Below the pieces are notes generated by a model. It was not told where the DNA came from, made no database searches, and saw only the letters and a program-made list of their open reading frames with translations. DNA of 64,000 nt from Chondrus crispus (lineage: Eukaryota > Rhodophyta > Florideophyceae > Gigartinales > Gigartinaceae): positions 288,815 to 352,814 of the forward strand of contig NW_005178579.1 in NCBI RefSeq assembly GCF_000350225.1, written 5' to 3'. Every line of letters starts with the position of its first letter. The first letter of the stretch is position 1. Made by a program: the position numbers and the translations under genes. Positions 54,251 to 63,380 of this stretch are shown piece by piece.

Positions 54251-55689
54251 ATAACTCCTCTCCGCCCTGGGTTGGGTGAGAGGCGGAGGCTTTAGCGAGG
54301 GAGCACGCGGCGCAGACGCGACGCGCCAATTGAACCGATCGGACGAGCTCGCGAAAAGGGAGTGGCTCACTGGCCGGTTATGCGCAGTCGCCCCGTGGTG
54401 CGTGAACGGGAGCGACCGGTAACGGGTTAGAAGCCAGCGCGCGCGACAGACAACCGAAAACGGACGTATGTAGGCGCAAAAGGGACGGGGGCGAGCTTGC
54501 CCCAGTTTACTGGTGGGGACGGGTGTCAGGTCTTAACCCCTCAGAGGGACGCCTCGGACACCTGTCCCAGCATACAGTAGTACAGTACCTGTCGCCTAGT
54601 GCGTGCCGGGTACTGTACACAATTAAAAAGCTAGCGCCATAATTACTACTACCGCACGGACGCTGCTACTACACGTGTGCATTACTGTACACGCGTGTTG
54701 CTTACAGACTACCGCACGGACGACACGTGTGCTAACGCGCACACGTAACACGCGTAGACTACCGCACGGACGACACGTGTGCTACTGTACACGTGCGCCA
54801 CGCCACGGCCGGTTGGTCAACGCGCGCGCTCCCTACACGTGAGCACACCCGCCCACGTGTACACCGTGCACGGCCGCACGGTTAATAACCTCCCCGCGCG
54901 CGCGACGGTCGTTATACTACAGGGGTGTCCCGCGGTAGATCGGGACTGTGGTAGAGCAAAGGGGGAGTACGTCAGCCGACTGTAAGAGCACGACATACTG
55001 GTCGAAGTGCGGACCCGGAATGGGACCAGCACTGGAAGGGGTGGTGTAAGAACACACAAAACAGGGGTGAACCCGAGCCTAAAGACTAGTGTCAGACACG
55101 GGCGGAGCGCCGAGTAGCGGAAACTCCTAGAGGAAACGAGCGGGACAGATGTCAATAGTGCCGCCAAGGCTAGAGGCTTGTCGTAGCTCGCGACTTGACA
55201 ATCGTCACAATGCAGGGAGAGAGAAATAGGTCGTGCGACAGTAATATGTCCAGGCTCGAGGCCAGTCTTAGCCCGCGTGGTCGCAACGACAGAGTAAAAA
55301 TGAAAACAATTGAAACGTCGAGCGACAGAAACACGCCGAGGTTAGAGGCTAGTCTTAGCCCGCGTAGTCACAAAGACGGAGGAATGGAAAAGGTAAAGTA
55401 AAGGCAATAGAAGCCAGGGAAACGTCGCAAGACAGATGCCGACAATGTCGCCTAAGTCAGAGGCTTGTCTTGACCCGCGGTGTCGCACCGTCGAAGGAAA
55501 TCCGTTCCCAAAAGATCCTTGACTGTTTACTGTCATTGCCCGGCGCCGTCGCTTAAATAAGCGAGGTCGCGGGGTCTTGGACATTGTCCATCCTACGGTA
55601 CTACTGTACTCTATTGTGCAATGCACTGTACTATGCCATTACTACTGTACCTTGTCATATACAACCTCCGGGCTGTACTGTATACAGTA
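54251..55689. other. repeat-rich noncoding DNA, possible 5' LTR remnant of the decayed gypsy element
   Basis: ACTACCGCACGGACG recurs at 54,648, 54,708 and 54,758 with ACACGTGT palindromes between, a motif cluster also seen in the LTR of the intact element, so this may be old U3 sequence. At 55,164, 55,250, 55,336 and 55,451 a degenerate unit of 86-115 bp recurs (CCGAGGTTAGAGGCTAGTCT, then TAGCCCGCG). Many TACAGTA/GTACTGTAC words are present. No gene. Confidence 0.5.
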
Positions 55690-55877
55690 CGTCATCCGCC
55701 TGTAAGGCACACATGTAGTCCATCGGCCTGTAATGCCCACGTGTAGTCGTCCGCCTGTAAGGCACACATGTAGTCCATCGGCCTGTAATGCCCACGTGTA
55801 GTCGTCCGCCTGTAAGGCACACATGTAGTCCATCGGCCTGTAATGCCCACGTGTAGTCGTGCGCTTGTAAGGCACCC
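55690..55877. repeat. tandem repeat, 55-bp unit, three full copies plus a partial one
   Basis: CCGCCTGTAAGGCACACATG starts units at 55,696, 55,751 and 55,806, exactly 55 bp apart; a fourth begins at 55,861 and fades. Units are virtually identical. Each holds two half-units (CCGCCTGTAAGGCACACATGTAGT and CGGCCTGTAATGCCCACGTGTAGT). Confidence 0.95.
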
Positions 55878-55925
55878 GCGGCGGCGGGTGCTGTACAAAT
55901 TACAAATCTGGGCTGTGATACCACA

Positions 55926-56503
55926 CTTGCTAATGGCCAAAATGACGACTTGCAAAATGACCCTGACCCTTATGGAGGACAGGACGCGAAGCGAAAGCGC
56001 GCGAATGTGCTGATTGTGGTCGGACAAGTCCTTCTGAAAGGAGTTGATGGCCAGCAAAGCCAGGTCCTGCTTCTCCTCTGCGTAGTGGACGAGATAGAGA
56101 TAGACGAGCTTCTTGACGTCCAATGAGGGCGCGACGACATTTTTGACGACGTCGGGGAAGAAGGTGGAGGCGTCTTTCCCAAGGGAGATTAAGGCGACGA
56201 CCCGCTTCATGGCGTCAAGCTTCTCTTTGACGGAGCGGCTGTCCAGCTGGCGGCGGATGTCTTCCACCCGGACCATGCTCGACTCAAAGTACTGCGCATC
56301 GGAGAGAGCGGCGCCAATGCGGGCGGCAGCCGCAGAGGCGGCAGAGGATACGGCGGCCATTAGAACGTTAGTGGTTGTTAGACGTGTTAAACTTGAGAAG
56401 CGAAGTGCTTCGGATCGGAAGGCGGGGAAGGGAAGGTAGGGAGGTTTAGGATGGCGAAGCGACACTTGTTCGGGACGCGGGAGCACCGTGCTGTGTAGCA
56501 TGA
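55926..56503 (-). pseudogene. inverted partial copy of the AP-3 beta gene 5' end
   Basis: 578 bp match 59,556-60,133 in reverse orientation with at most a very few differences (one at 56,499 vs 59,560). The copy includes the leader, the start codon and the first 145 codons of AP-3 beta (MAAVSSAASAAAARIGAALS to ...VILAISK), then breaks within TTAGCAAG. The frame runs on without a stop through the 55-bp repeats to 55,692, giving a possible 227-residue chimeric ORF. Near identity means the duplication is very recent. Confidence 0.95.
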
Positions 56504-56548
56504 GGGCCGTTCCTAACGCACACCGTGCTCGTCGTTAGGAACGGCCCT
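56503..56548. repeat. perfect 16-bp hairpin at the edge of the AP-3 beta copy
   Basis: AGGGCCGTTCCTAACG (56,503-56,518) and CGTTAGGAACGGCCCT (56,533-56,548) with a 14-base loop. It starts exactly where homology to the AP-3 beta locus ends, so it may be tied to the rearrangement breakpoint. Confidence 0.9.
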
Positions 56549-57430
56549 GAAGCATCAGAATCGCCCGCGCTGCATCTTCCGCTGTCCGGTGTCGCGCGAC
56601 CCGAACTGCACCTACTATAACATGTTAGTAACATGATGTTTCCCAAGGGTACAGTATGCTGTCCAGTACAGAAAGCTTTACAGCGACTTTGCGGAAGGTG
56701 TTGTTTGTGTTGTTTGTTGGTTGGTGTGCTGCACCGTACAATACAGTACTTGTACTGCACGACCTGTCGATCAAAAGTACAGTGCCCACGGTGCGGCGAT
56801 GGACTGTGCCGTCGGGAGGGAGCGGAGGGAGGCGGCGCCAGTGAGCTCGGTGCTGTCGAGGGGGCGCAGCAAGCGCGGCGCTGTCGCGGGAGCGCAGAAC
56901 GTCGCCCCGATTGCATGCCTTCCTGACACCACACTGCCACACTGCCACACTGCCACACCGCACTTGTATGTTTTTGTTTAAACGTTGAAACCCCGACCTC
57001 GCCTTCGGTAACGTACAGTACAGTTCCAAGCTGGAAGTTCAACTTCCAACGGTAGAGTGCTTTGCATATCCCGCACACAATCACTCTCCTGCACAAAATT
57101 GTGGACGCAACTTGCTGTGCACTCGTCTTCAGCGCGACTGGGGCAAATCTCCCCTGTCGGGCCTGGGGCCCGACACACACACAACCACGCACAGAAGTGT
57201 ACAGTATCTTCATAAATCAACACAGAAACACATCAACCGCTTGCCCTCACTTCAACCCCCGCTCTGAGGCACTCTCTTCGCCTTCGCCTCGCCTCACCTT
57301 TCGTTTCACCTCATCAGTCGTCACCGCTGCCCCCCCTCCCCCCCTCCTCCCTTCTTTTTGATTACCTCATCCCCACCGCCCCTCATTCCACCCCACCCTC
57401 CTCCTACCCCATCGCGCGTCGCGTATCACC
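56549..57430. other. intergenic region and upstream region of the hydrolase-like gene
   Basis: Contains CACACTGC triplication at 56,932-56,958 and several GTACAGTA words. From about 57,240 it is a pyrimidine-rich leader (CCCCCCTCCCCCCCTCCTCC) running to the ATG at 57,431, typical of a core promoter/5' leader here. No separate gene is supported. Confidence 0.5.
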
Positions 57431-58627
57431 ATGGGAGGCAAACAGAGTTCCGAAGCCGGCGCCGCCGAGCCCAAGCTCGATCTCGCCGAGATCCTCAAGG
57501 AGAACACCTACTACCCTGAGAAGGCCGCCAAGTACCCCTACTTCCTAGTCCAGCTGTCCGAGACGGAGGAGCTAGAATACAAGGGCGCCCTGGTGTCGGA
57601 CGCCATCGTCGAGTACATCAAGGCCCACGACGTCACGCACATCATCGCCCAGACGCACGGCTGGAACACCCCGCCCGACAAGGCCGTGGCCGTCCCCTTC
57701 ACCGAGTTCATGGGCGGCATGCAGAACGACGCCGCCATGCCCGACGGCGACCACTTCCGCCCCATCTTCGTCGCCTTCATCTGGCCGGCCCTGCCCCTCG
57801 AGTTTGTGCGCGCCGACGACGCCCTCACGCGCACCGAGCTGCTCGCCGCCGCCGAGAAGGAAGCCACCGGCGAGGAGACCGACATTGCCAAGGCCGCGTT
57901 CGCCGCGAAGAAGGCCATCGAGGACGACAACCCCGACGATGAGGACCTCGCCAACCAGCTCGAGATCCTCGCGGACGACTCGAGGAACGACTCCGATTCG
58001 GACGACGACGAGGACTTCGAGGCCAAGGTCCGCCGCCTCAAGGAGGAGGCCGTCGTCCAGAAAACAGGCTTCTTCGGCGCCATGTCCAACGTCGCTAAGA
58101 TCATCCTCAACCCGTTTCAGCACTTTACCTTCGGCCGCTTCATGGCCCGCGGCCAGCGCACTGGTAAGGTCATGGAGAAGGTCTTGGGCAAGCTCATGGT
58201 CGCCAACGGCGACGTCAAGACCAAGGTCTGCCTCATGGCCAACTCGCTCGGCGCCCACGTCCTGGCGGGCATCCTCAACAAGCCGCAGACTCTGCCGCAC
58301 AAGATCCACACCGTCTTCTTCGTGCAAGGCGCCATCACGCGCGAAGTGTTCGCGGACACGAAGAAGTTTTGCGCCATTAACAATAACGTCGCCGGCCCCA
58401 TCATATGCACGCATAGCGAGAGGGATCTCCTGCTCAAGAACATGTTCGGCGTGTTCTATGGTTCGGCTATCGGCCTGAGCGGCGTGGAGCGCGGCCATTC
58501 TATCCTCATGAAGGGCTTGCGACAGGCCGGGGAGGAGCCGTACAGATTCGCGTGCGGCGAGTGGACGAGCGTTAACGGGACTCAGTACGTGCTGCGAATT
58601 TTTGAAGCGAGCTTTGTGGGTGGGTGA
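57431..58627 (+). CDS. alpha/beta hydrolase-like protein with N-myristoylation motif, 398 aa
   Basis: Starts MGGKQSSEAG: Gly2 and Ser6 fit the N-myristoyltransferase consensus, so membrane attachment is likely. THIIAQTHGWNTPP resembles the HG oxyanion region, and CLMANSLGAHVLAGIL has the nucleophile-elbow shape (Ser in N-S-L-G, with Ala in place of the first Gly of GxSxG). ICTHSERDLLLKN and GVERGHSILMKG can supply the Asp and His. These fit the alpha/beta-hydrolase families that include DUF676/DUF900 proteins. An acidic helical insert of about 80 residues (DDNPDDEDLANQLEILADDS, DSDSDDDEDFEAK) separates the two halves. No introns in the ORF. Strong GC bias at third positions suggests good expression. 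Substrate unknown. Confidence 0.65.
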   Translation: MGGKQSSEAGAAEPKLDLAEILKENTYYPEKAAKYPYFLVQLSETEELEYKGALVSDAIVEYIKAHDVTHIIAQTHGWNTPPDKAVAVPFTEFMGGMQNDAAMPDGDHFRPIFVAFIWPALPLEFVRADDALTRTELLAAAEKEATGEETDIAKAAFAAKKAIEDDNPDDEDLANQLEILADDSRNDSDSDDDEDFEAKVRRLKEEAVVQKTGFFGAMSNVAKIILNPFQHFTFGRFMARGQRTGKVMEKVLGKLMVANGDVKTKVCLMANSLGAHVLAGILNKPQTLPHKIHTVFFVQGAITREVFADTKKFCAINNNVAGPIICTHSERDLLLKNMFGVFYGSAIGLSGVERGHSILMKGLRQAGEEPYRFACGEWTSVNGTQYVLRIFEASFVGG

Positions 58628-59222
58628 GGTACAGTAGTCGAGGACGATTTCTAACCAGTTTCGTTGTATTTTTTTCTCTTATCGCAGGTTTATCGATGAA
58701 GGTAACGCGATCGCTGGCGGACATGGAGACTTCAAGGAAGACGAAACCACGAGCTGCTACTGGGCTGCGATCTGCACTGAAGTCGAAGATTCTTGTTACG
58801 ATATGTAATTTGCGCGGATATGAGCATAAGCGGTCATTTGGACACGCGGTAGGATGCACATGAGGTCGTTACAGTATATCAAAATTGCTTGTGTGGATTG
58901 TTGGCGTGCGTGGGTGTGTGTGGTCTATTGCAGAACCCCAGGATGGAAGCAGTAAAAAGCGTCTGGATGCAAACAGCATGCGATGAACAAGGGAACAAGG
59001 TTTGGGTATTGAGGCCCTCAGGGGACTGGAAACAGGGAGACACTTCGATGGTGACGTTGTGGTTCTGTGCCATTGCTTCCATTCACATTTACATGATCTC
59101 GTTTCCTTTTGGGGAGGCTGATGATGATGCAAGGTCACGCGATCTACTGAAAGCCATACAGTATTGTCCTCTTGACCCAATGAGACGTCCGTGACTTACA
59201 GTACTGCGTTTTTTGCAGCACC

Positions 59223-59274
59223 AAAAATAACCTTTTCTGCTCGTACTACAGTACAAGGAGAAAAGGTTATTTTT
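59223..59274. repeat. perfect 16-bp inverted repeat with 20-base loop
   Basis: AAAAATAACCTTTTCT (59,223-59,238) pairs with AGAAAAGGTTATTTTT (59,259-59,274). The loop contains GTACTACAGTAC. It could be a terminator-like hairpin or the core of a small foldback element. Confidence 0.9.
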
Positions 59275-59326
59275 TAGAAATTTGTCAGACGGAGTGGATC
59301 AACGCACTACATACAGTAGTCCATAG

Positions 59327-59367
59327 CAGTACCGGTACTGTATGGACTCCATACAGTACCGGTACTG
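59327..59367. repeat. 41-bp perfect palindrome built from GTACCGGTACTGTA
   Basis: CAGTACCGGTACTGTATGGA (59,327-59,346), central C, then its exact reverse complement (59,348-59,367). Each arm itself contains the palindromes GTACCGGTAC and ACCGGT. It lies about 330 bp upstream of the AP-3 beta start. Confidence 0.95.
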
Positions 59368-59698
59368 TACCGTTCTGCAGAGCCGACTTAGAGTGGACCG
59401 ACCCCTCATTGGGTCCATTCAAAGAGTCCATTCAAAGAGTCCATTCGAGGGCTGCGGTCTCCGCACTGTCAGCCCAAACGAGTGTCTCTCTGTAATGTAC
59501 ACTGTACTGTAGCGGTACAGTACTTGCACTCTTCTCGCAGACCGCATCGCTCTTGTCATACTACACAGCACGGTGCTCCCGCGTCCCGAACAAGTGTCGC
59601 TTCGCCATCCTAAACCTCCCTACCTTCCCTTCCCCGCCTTCCGATCCGAAGCACTTCGCTTCTCAAGTTTAACACGTCTAACAACCACTAACGTTCTA

Positions 59699-62600
59699 AT
59701 GGCCGCCGTATCCTCTGCCGCCTCTGCGGCTGCCGCCCGCATTGGCGCCGCTCTCTCCGATGCGCAGTACTTTGAGTCGAGCATGGTCCGGGTGGAAGAC
59801 ATCCGCCGCCAGCTGGACAGCCGCTCCGTCAAAGAGAAGCTTGACGCCATGAAGCGGGTCGTCGCCTTAATCTCCCTTGGGAAAGACGCCTCCACCTTCT
59901 TCCCCGACGTCGTCAAAAATGTCGTCGCGCCCTCATTGGACGTCAAGAAGCTCGTCTATCTCTATCTCGTCCACTACGCAGAGGAGAAGCAGGACCTGGC
60001 TTTGCTGGCCATCAACTCCTTTCAGAAGGACTTGTCCGACCACAATCAGCACATTCGCGCGCTTTCGCTTCGCGTCCTGTCCTCCATAAGGGTCAGGGTC
60101 ATTTTGCAAGTCGTCATTTTGGCCATTAGCAAGGCCGCGAAGGACTCCTCGTCCTACGTGCGCAAGGCTGCCGCCCATGCCATCGGGAAAGTCTGCGCCC
60201 TGGATAGTGCTTCCAAGGAGGTTCTGTTGGAACCACTACAGGATTTGATCAGCGATCGGTCCACACAGGTTATGGGGAGCGCCATCGCTGCCTTTGAGGA
60301 GGTTTGTCCCTACAATTTCTCTCTCATCCATCCGCATTATAGACGCATGTGTGCCAGTCTTGCCGATGTTGATCCATGGGGGCAGATCACCATCATGAAC
60401 ATGCTGTTGCGCTATGCCCGCATCCACTTCGCCGATCCCTCTGCGTCCACTGCCGACGCTCAGAGGTCCGTGCACAGCAGAAATTCAGACCTGACTCTAC
60501 TGTTGACCAATGTCCTACCTCTTTTCTACTCGATGAATAACGGCGTCGTCGCCTCAGCCATTGCCATGTTTTACCATCTCGCCACGAAAGACGAGTTCTG
60601 CGCAAACGCCGTCAAGCCGCTCATGCGCCTCGTCGATATCGAGGATGACGGAGGCCAGGCCGTCGCCTTGAATATGGCGGCCGCCGTCGTAACGCGCTTT
60701 CCGCCCGCGTTGCTACCCTATGTGTCCGAGTTGTACGTGTCCGCGGCGCATAGTGCACCTATCCGTGTGCTGCGCATGACAGTGCTGACCAGAATATGTG
60801 CCGCAGCAGATAAACCGGGTGGCATTGGATCCATGCCGCATGCGCGCCGCGCTCTTTTGGCCGAGCTGAAAGAGTATCTTTTTAGAAGCGACAAGGACTT
60901 GGCCGCTGCATCTGCGCGCGCAATTGGGAGCTTGGCCACAGCACATCCAGGGTCCACCCCAGCTATTGTTAAAGTACTTTCTTCTATCGTGCGATCGGCA
61001 AATAGCCCCGCTGTCGTGACTGAGGCTATTGGAGTGCTGCGAAAGCTGCTGCAGAGACACCCGAGCGCGCAGGCGCGGGCACTGCCGCAGCTTATCGCCC
61101 TACTGTTGGCTGGTGAGGGATCCGATAGGGAATCCATTCAGGAGCCGGCTGCAAGATCAAGCGTGATTTGGTTGATTGGGGAGTTTTATGACAAGGTGCA
61201 AGCGGTAGCAACCGAAGCGTTGCGTCTGCTGGCACGCGGCTTTGTCAACGAGGCGGCCGAAGTCAAGCTACAGATCCTCAACCTGGCGGCAAAAGCGGTT
61301 GCCTGGAACGAATCTGCGCGTACGGGCGAAGCCATGTCACCCAGTCTTCCACCAGGAGTCCCGGAAGATGTACGCCTTCGGCTGTTGGAATACGTCATTT
61401 CTTGCGCCAAGTACGACAGGGATTACGATGTCCGCGACAAGGCACGGATGTTTCACTTGCTATTTATAACACAGACAAATACTCCGTTATTTGGTACAGT
61501 TTGCAAGGCATTTTGTGCTCGCAAACCAATTCCTGCTTCGGATGATGTCACGTCGTGGTCCATGAATATTGCAAACCTGGAGTCTGATGTGGTGATCGGG
61601 TCGCTCACGCAAGTGCTTACTGGGAGGCGTCTAGCAGGCTTTCAAGCGCTCGAGAGCTGGGCAAAAGAGGATTCTGAAGCCGCTCTTCGCGATGAAGTTG
61701 AAGGAGGGGGAACAGGGGCAGCACATAATCGCGAATACACGGGAGTCAGCAGCGCTGATTTCGGTGGAGCGGGGACGACAGCAAATCATGGCTCCACAGT
61801 ATGGGAGCCACCGATGGGGATTTCGTCATCGACTGTCAACTTAACTGGTGCCACAGGCCATGGATATAATATTGGGAGCCTTGGTGTCGATATGTCTTCC
61901 CGCTTGGCCGGACCGTCGCTGAATATGAAGAATGTAGATCCTGAGCGTTTCTACGAATCAGAGGGGACATCCGGGTCCTCAGAGTACGATTCATCTTCAG
62001 AGGAGGAGGATGACGAAGGCGCTGTTGTGTCTTTGGGTGCTCAGCTCTTCGCGCACCCGAATCCTCAGCAGGTAGTAAACGATTTGATCGATACTGGACT
62101 TGCGGAGAGATCCGCAGAGCAATTTGCTCCCGCGAAATCCACGTCGGAATATGACATTGAAGCATTGCTGGGCAGCCTGTCTGTATCTCAAGAAAAGTCT
62201 GAAAACAAGATCAGTTTGCCGGACAATTCGCCAGACGGACAGGAACGGAGTTCCTGGACTCGGCTTGTCGAAACTTGGAGGTCCAACGGGTTGGAAATCG
62301 ATGCGTGCTACATTAGAACTCCTTCGGCGGCCGGCTCCGACGTCACACCAGTTGTGCTACGGCTCACGAACCACGGAAACACAACCCTGGAAAACATTTC
62401 GTTTTCGTCTCATTCGGGAACGTATTTCGCAGCTCGGAAAGAATTGCCTTCGTTGCCACCCCACCACTCTGATGAAGTATTGGCGAATGTAAGGTTTCGA
62501 GGGAAGACGACTGGGGTGCAGTTTGGTGTTAAAGTGGATGCAGCAGATGTTACGAGCGGAGAGTTGAAGCCACCAGTTGGTTTCGTTGTTCGGCCAAACA

Positions 62601-63016
62601 TTGCTATAACGCCCGGAGCTTTTCTTTCAACTGAGCAGTCGCTACGGGGAATGTTTGGAAATGAGTGCACAGTCCGGCTATCCCAGCCCGAAGGCAGTGA
62701 CTGGATGGGATTATCCAATCTCATCCGTGAACTTATTCTCGAAAAGTGCTTCTTATCGCATGTGAAGACTTCGGTCGGTGGAAGAAGTGCCGCCGACAGT
62801 GAGAAGTTTTCAATTGCCCTTGCAGGTCACTTGCCCACACCTGATTCGGGCTCACAGGGACTACACCCTGTACTGGTCCGCTTGACAGTCCACTCTGCTC
62901 AGGACGAGCAAACGTGTAAATGCCAACTGTGGGTGGGATGCGAAGTGATGTTGTTTTCAGCAACGCTTATGCAGGCGTGCAAGAGTGCATTGGTACCACT
63001 CACCCAACCGTCGTGA
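59699..63016 (+). CDS. AP3B: AP-3 adaptor complex subunit beta, 1,105 aa, single exon
   Basis: The beta subunit of the AP-3 heterotetramer sorts cargo from endosomes/Golgi to lysosome- or vacuole-related organelles. The ATG at 59,699 (MAAVSSAASAAAARIGAALS) is chosen; the frame is open further upstream without a better ATG. Adaptin trunk: HYAEEKQDLALLAINSFQKD-type helical repeats from about residue 15 to 560 (with SSYVRKAAAHAIGKV and SVIWLIGEFYDKV). An acidic Ser-rich hinge (SEYDSSSEEEDDEG, near residue 760) is characteristic of AP-3 beta. The C-terminal appendage extends from about residue 850, containing VVLRLTNHGNTTLENISFSS. Length matches the family. The first 145 codons are duplicated in inverse orientation at 55.9-56.5 kb. 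Upstream DNA has GTACTGTAC palindromes. Confidence 0.9.
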   Translation: MAAVSSAASAAAARIGAALSDAQYFESSMVRVEDIRRQLDSRSVKEKLDAMKRVVALISLGKDASTFFPDVVKNVVAPSLDVKKLVYLYLVHYAEEKQDLALLAINSFQKDLSDHNQHIRALSLRVLSSIRVRVILQVVILAISKAAKDSSSYVRKAAAHAIGKVCALDSASKEVLLEPLQDLISDRSTQVMGSAIAAFEEVCPYNFSLIHPHYRRMCASLADVDPWGQITIMNMLLRYARIHFADPSASTADAQRSVHSRNSDLTLLLTNVLPLFYSMNNGVVASAIAMFYHLATKDEFCANAVKPLMRLVDIEDDGGQAVALNMAAAVVTRFPPALLPYVSELYVSAAHSAPIRVLRMTVLTRICAAADKPGGIGSMPHARRALLAELKEYLFRSDKDLAAASARAIGSLATAHPGSTPAIVKVLSSIVRSANSPAVVTEAIGVLRKLLQRHPSAQARALPQLIALLLAGEGSDRESIQEPAARSSVIWLIGEFYDKVQAVATEALRLLARGFVNEAAEVKLQILNLAAKAVAWNESARTGEAMSPSLPPGVPEDVRLRLLEYVISCAKYDRDYDVRDKARMFHLLFITQTNTPLFGTVCKAFCARKPIPASDDVTSWSMNIANLESDVVIGSLTQVLTGRRLAGFQALESWAKEDSEAALRDEVEGGGTGAAHNREYTGVSSADFGGAGTTANHGSTVWEPPMGISSSTVNLTGATGHGYNIGSLGVDMSSRLAGPSLNMKNVDPERFYESEGTSGSSEYDSSSEEEDDEGAVVSLGAQLFAHPNPQQVVNDLIDTGLAERSAEQFAPAKSTSEYDIEALLGSLSVSQEKSENKISLPDNSPDGQERSSWTRLVETWRSNGLEIDACYIRTPSAAGSDVTPVVLRLTNHGNTTLENISFSSHSGTYFAARKELPSLPPHHSDEVLANVRFRGKTTGVQFGVKVDAADVTSGELKPPVGFVVRPNIAITPGAFLSTEQSLRGMFGNECTVRLSQPEGSDWMGLSNLIRELILEKCFLSHVKTSVGGRSAADSEKFSIALAGHLPTPDSGSQGLHPVLVRLTVHSAQDEQTCKCQLWVGCEVMLFSATLMQACKSALVPLTQPS

Positions 63017-63380
63017 CAAGTAGAGACGTAGGGCCTATGTTTCTGCTCGCAGGGAAGGAACATGTGCCAATTGTGACACTGAACGAGCGCTTACTTTCAA
63101 GATATGGTGTCTTTCAATATCAATCCGCTTGGTATTACTAATGTTACATGTTTTACAAGTGCCCAACTTTGTGGGCAGATTCCGTCTTGTGCCATTAGGA
63201 CAAACCCCGTCTTGGCACGGCTTCTAATTCATAACTCCTAGTCATACATTACTCGTATTATTTCCACAAGAATTGTAGAAACCTGGAACAATACATACAG
63301 TGTTCCATCAGTGCAAATGACAGAACACAAGATCCTAACAAAAAGTTGTTCGTATTTTGAGATTCACTCTATCATTAGAG
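63017..63380. other. convergent intergenic region between AP-3 beta and the PPR gene
   Basis: The 3' flanks of both genes. AT-rich in the middle; no additional gene seen. A frame to 63,141 continues beyond AP-3 beta in another phase but has no motif. Confidence 0.5.

Larger units (their letters stand above)
58628..59555. other. intergenic region rich in palindromes
   Basis: Downstream of the hydrolase gene, GAG|GTACAG at 58,627 and TTTTTTTCTCTTATCGCAG at 58,669-58,687 look like a 60-bp intron in the 3' untranslated region. Two strong palindromes lie at 59,223-59,274 and 59,327-59,367. A TCCATTCAAAGAG repeat is at 59,415-59,440. No protein-coding gene is supported. Confidence 0.45.

Noticed and set aside
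55642..55924. Tandem 'CALQADDYTWALQADGLHV' type ORFs
   Set aside because: Translation of the 55-bp repeat; not a gene by itself, only noted as a tail to the AP-3 beta fragment.
57572..58498. 308-codon minus-strand ORF opposite the hydrolase gene
   Set aside because: Mirror of a high-GC3 gene; composition of Val/Gly/Asp/Leu is typical of antisense shadows.
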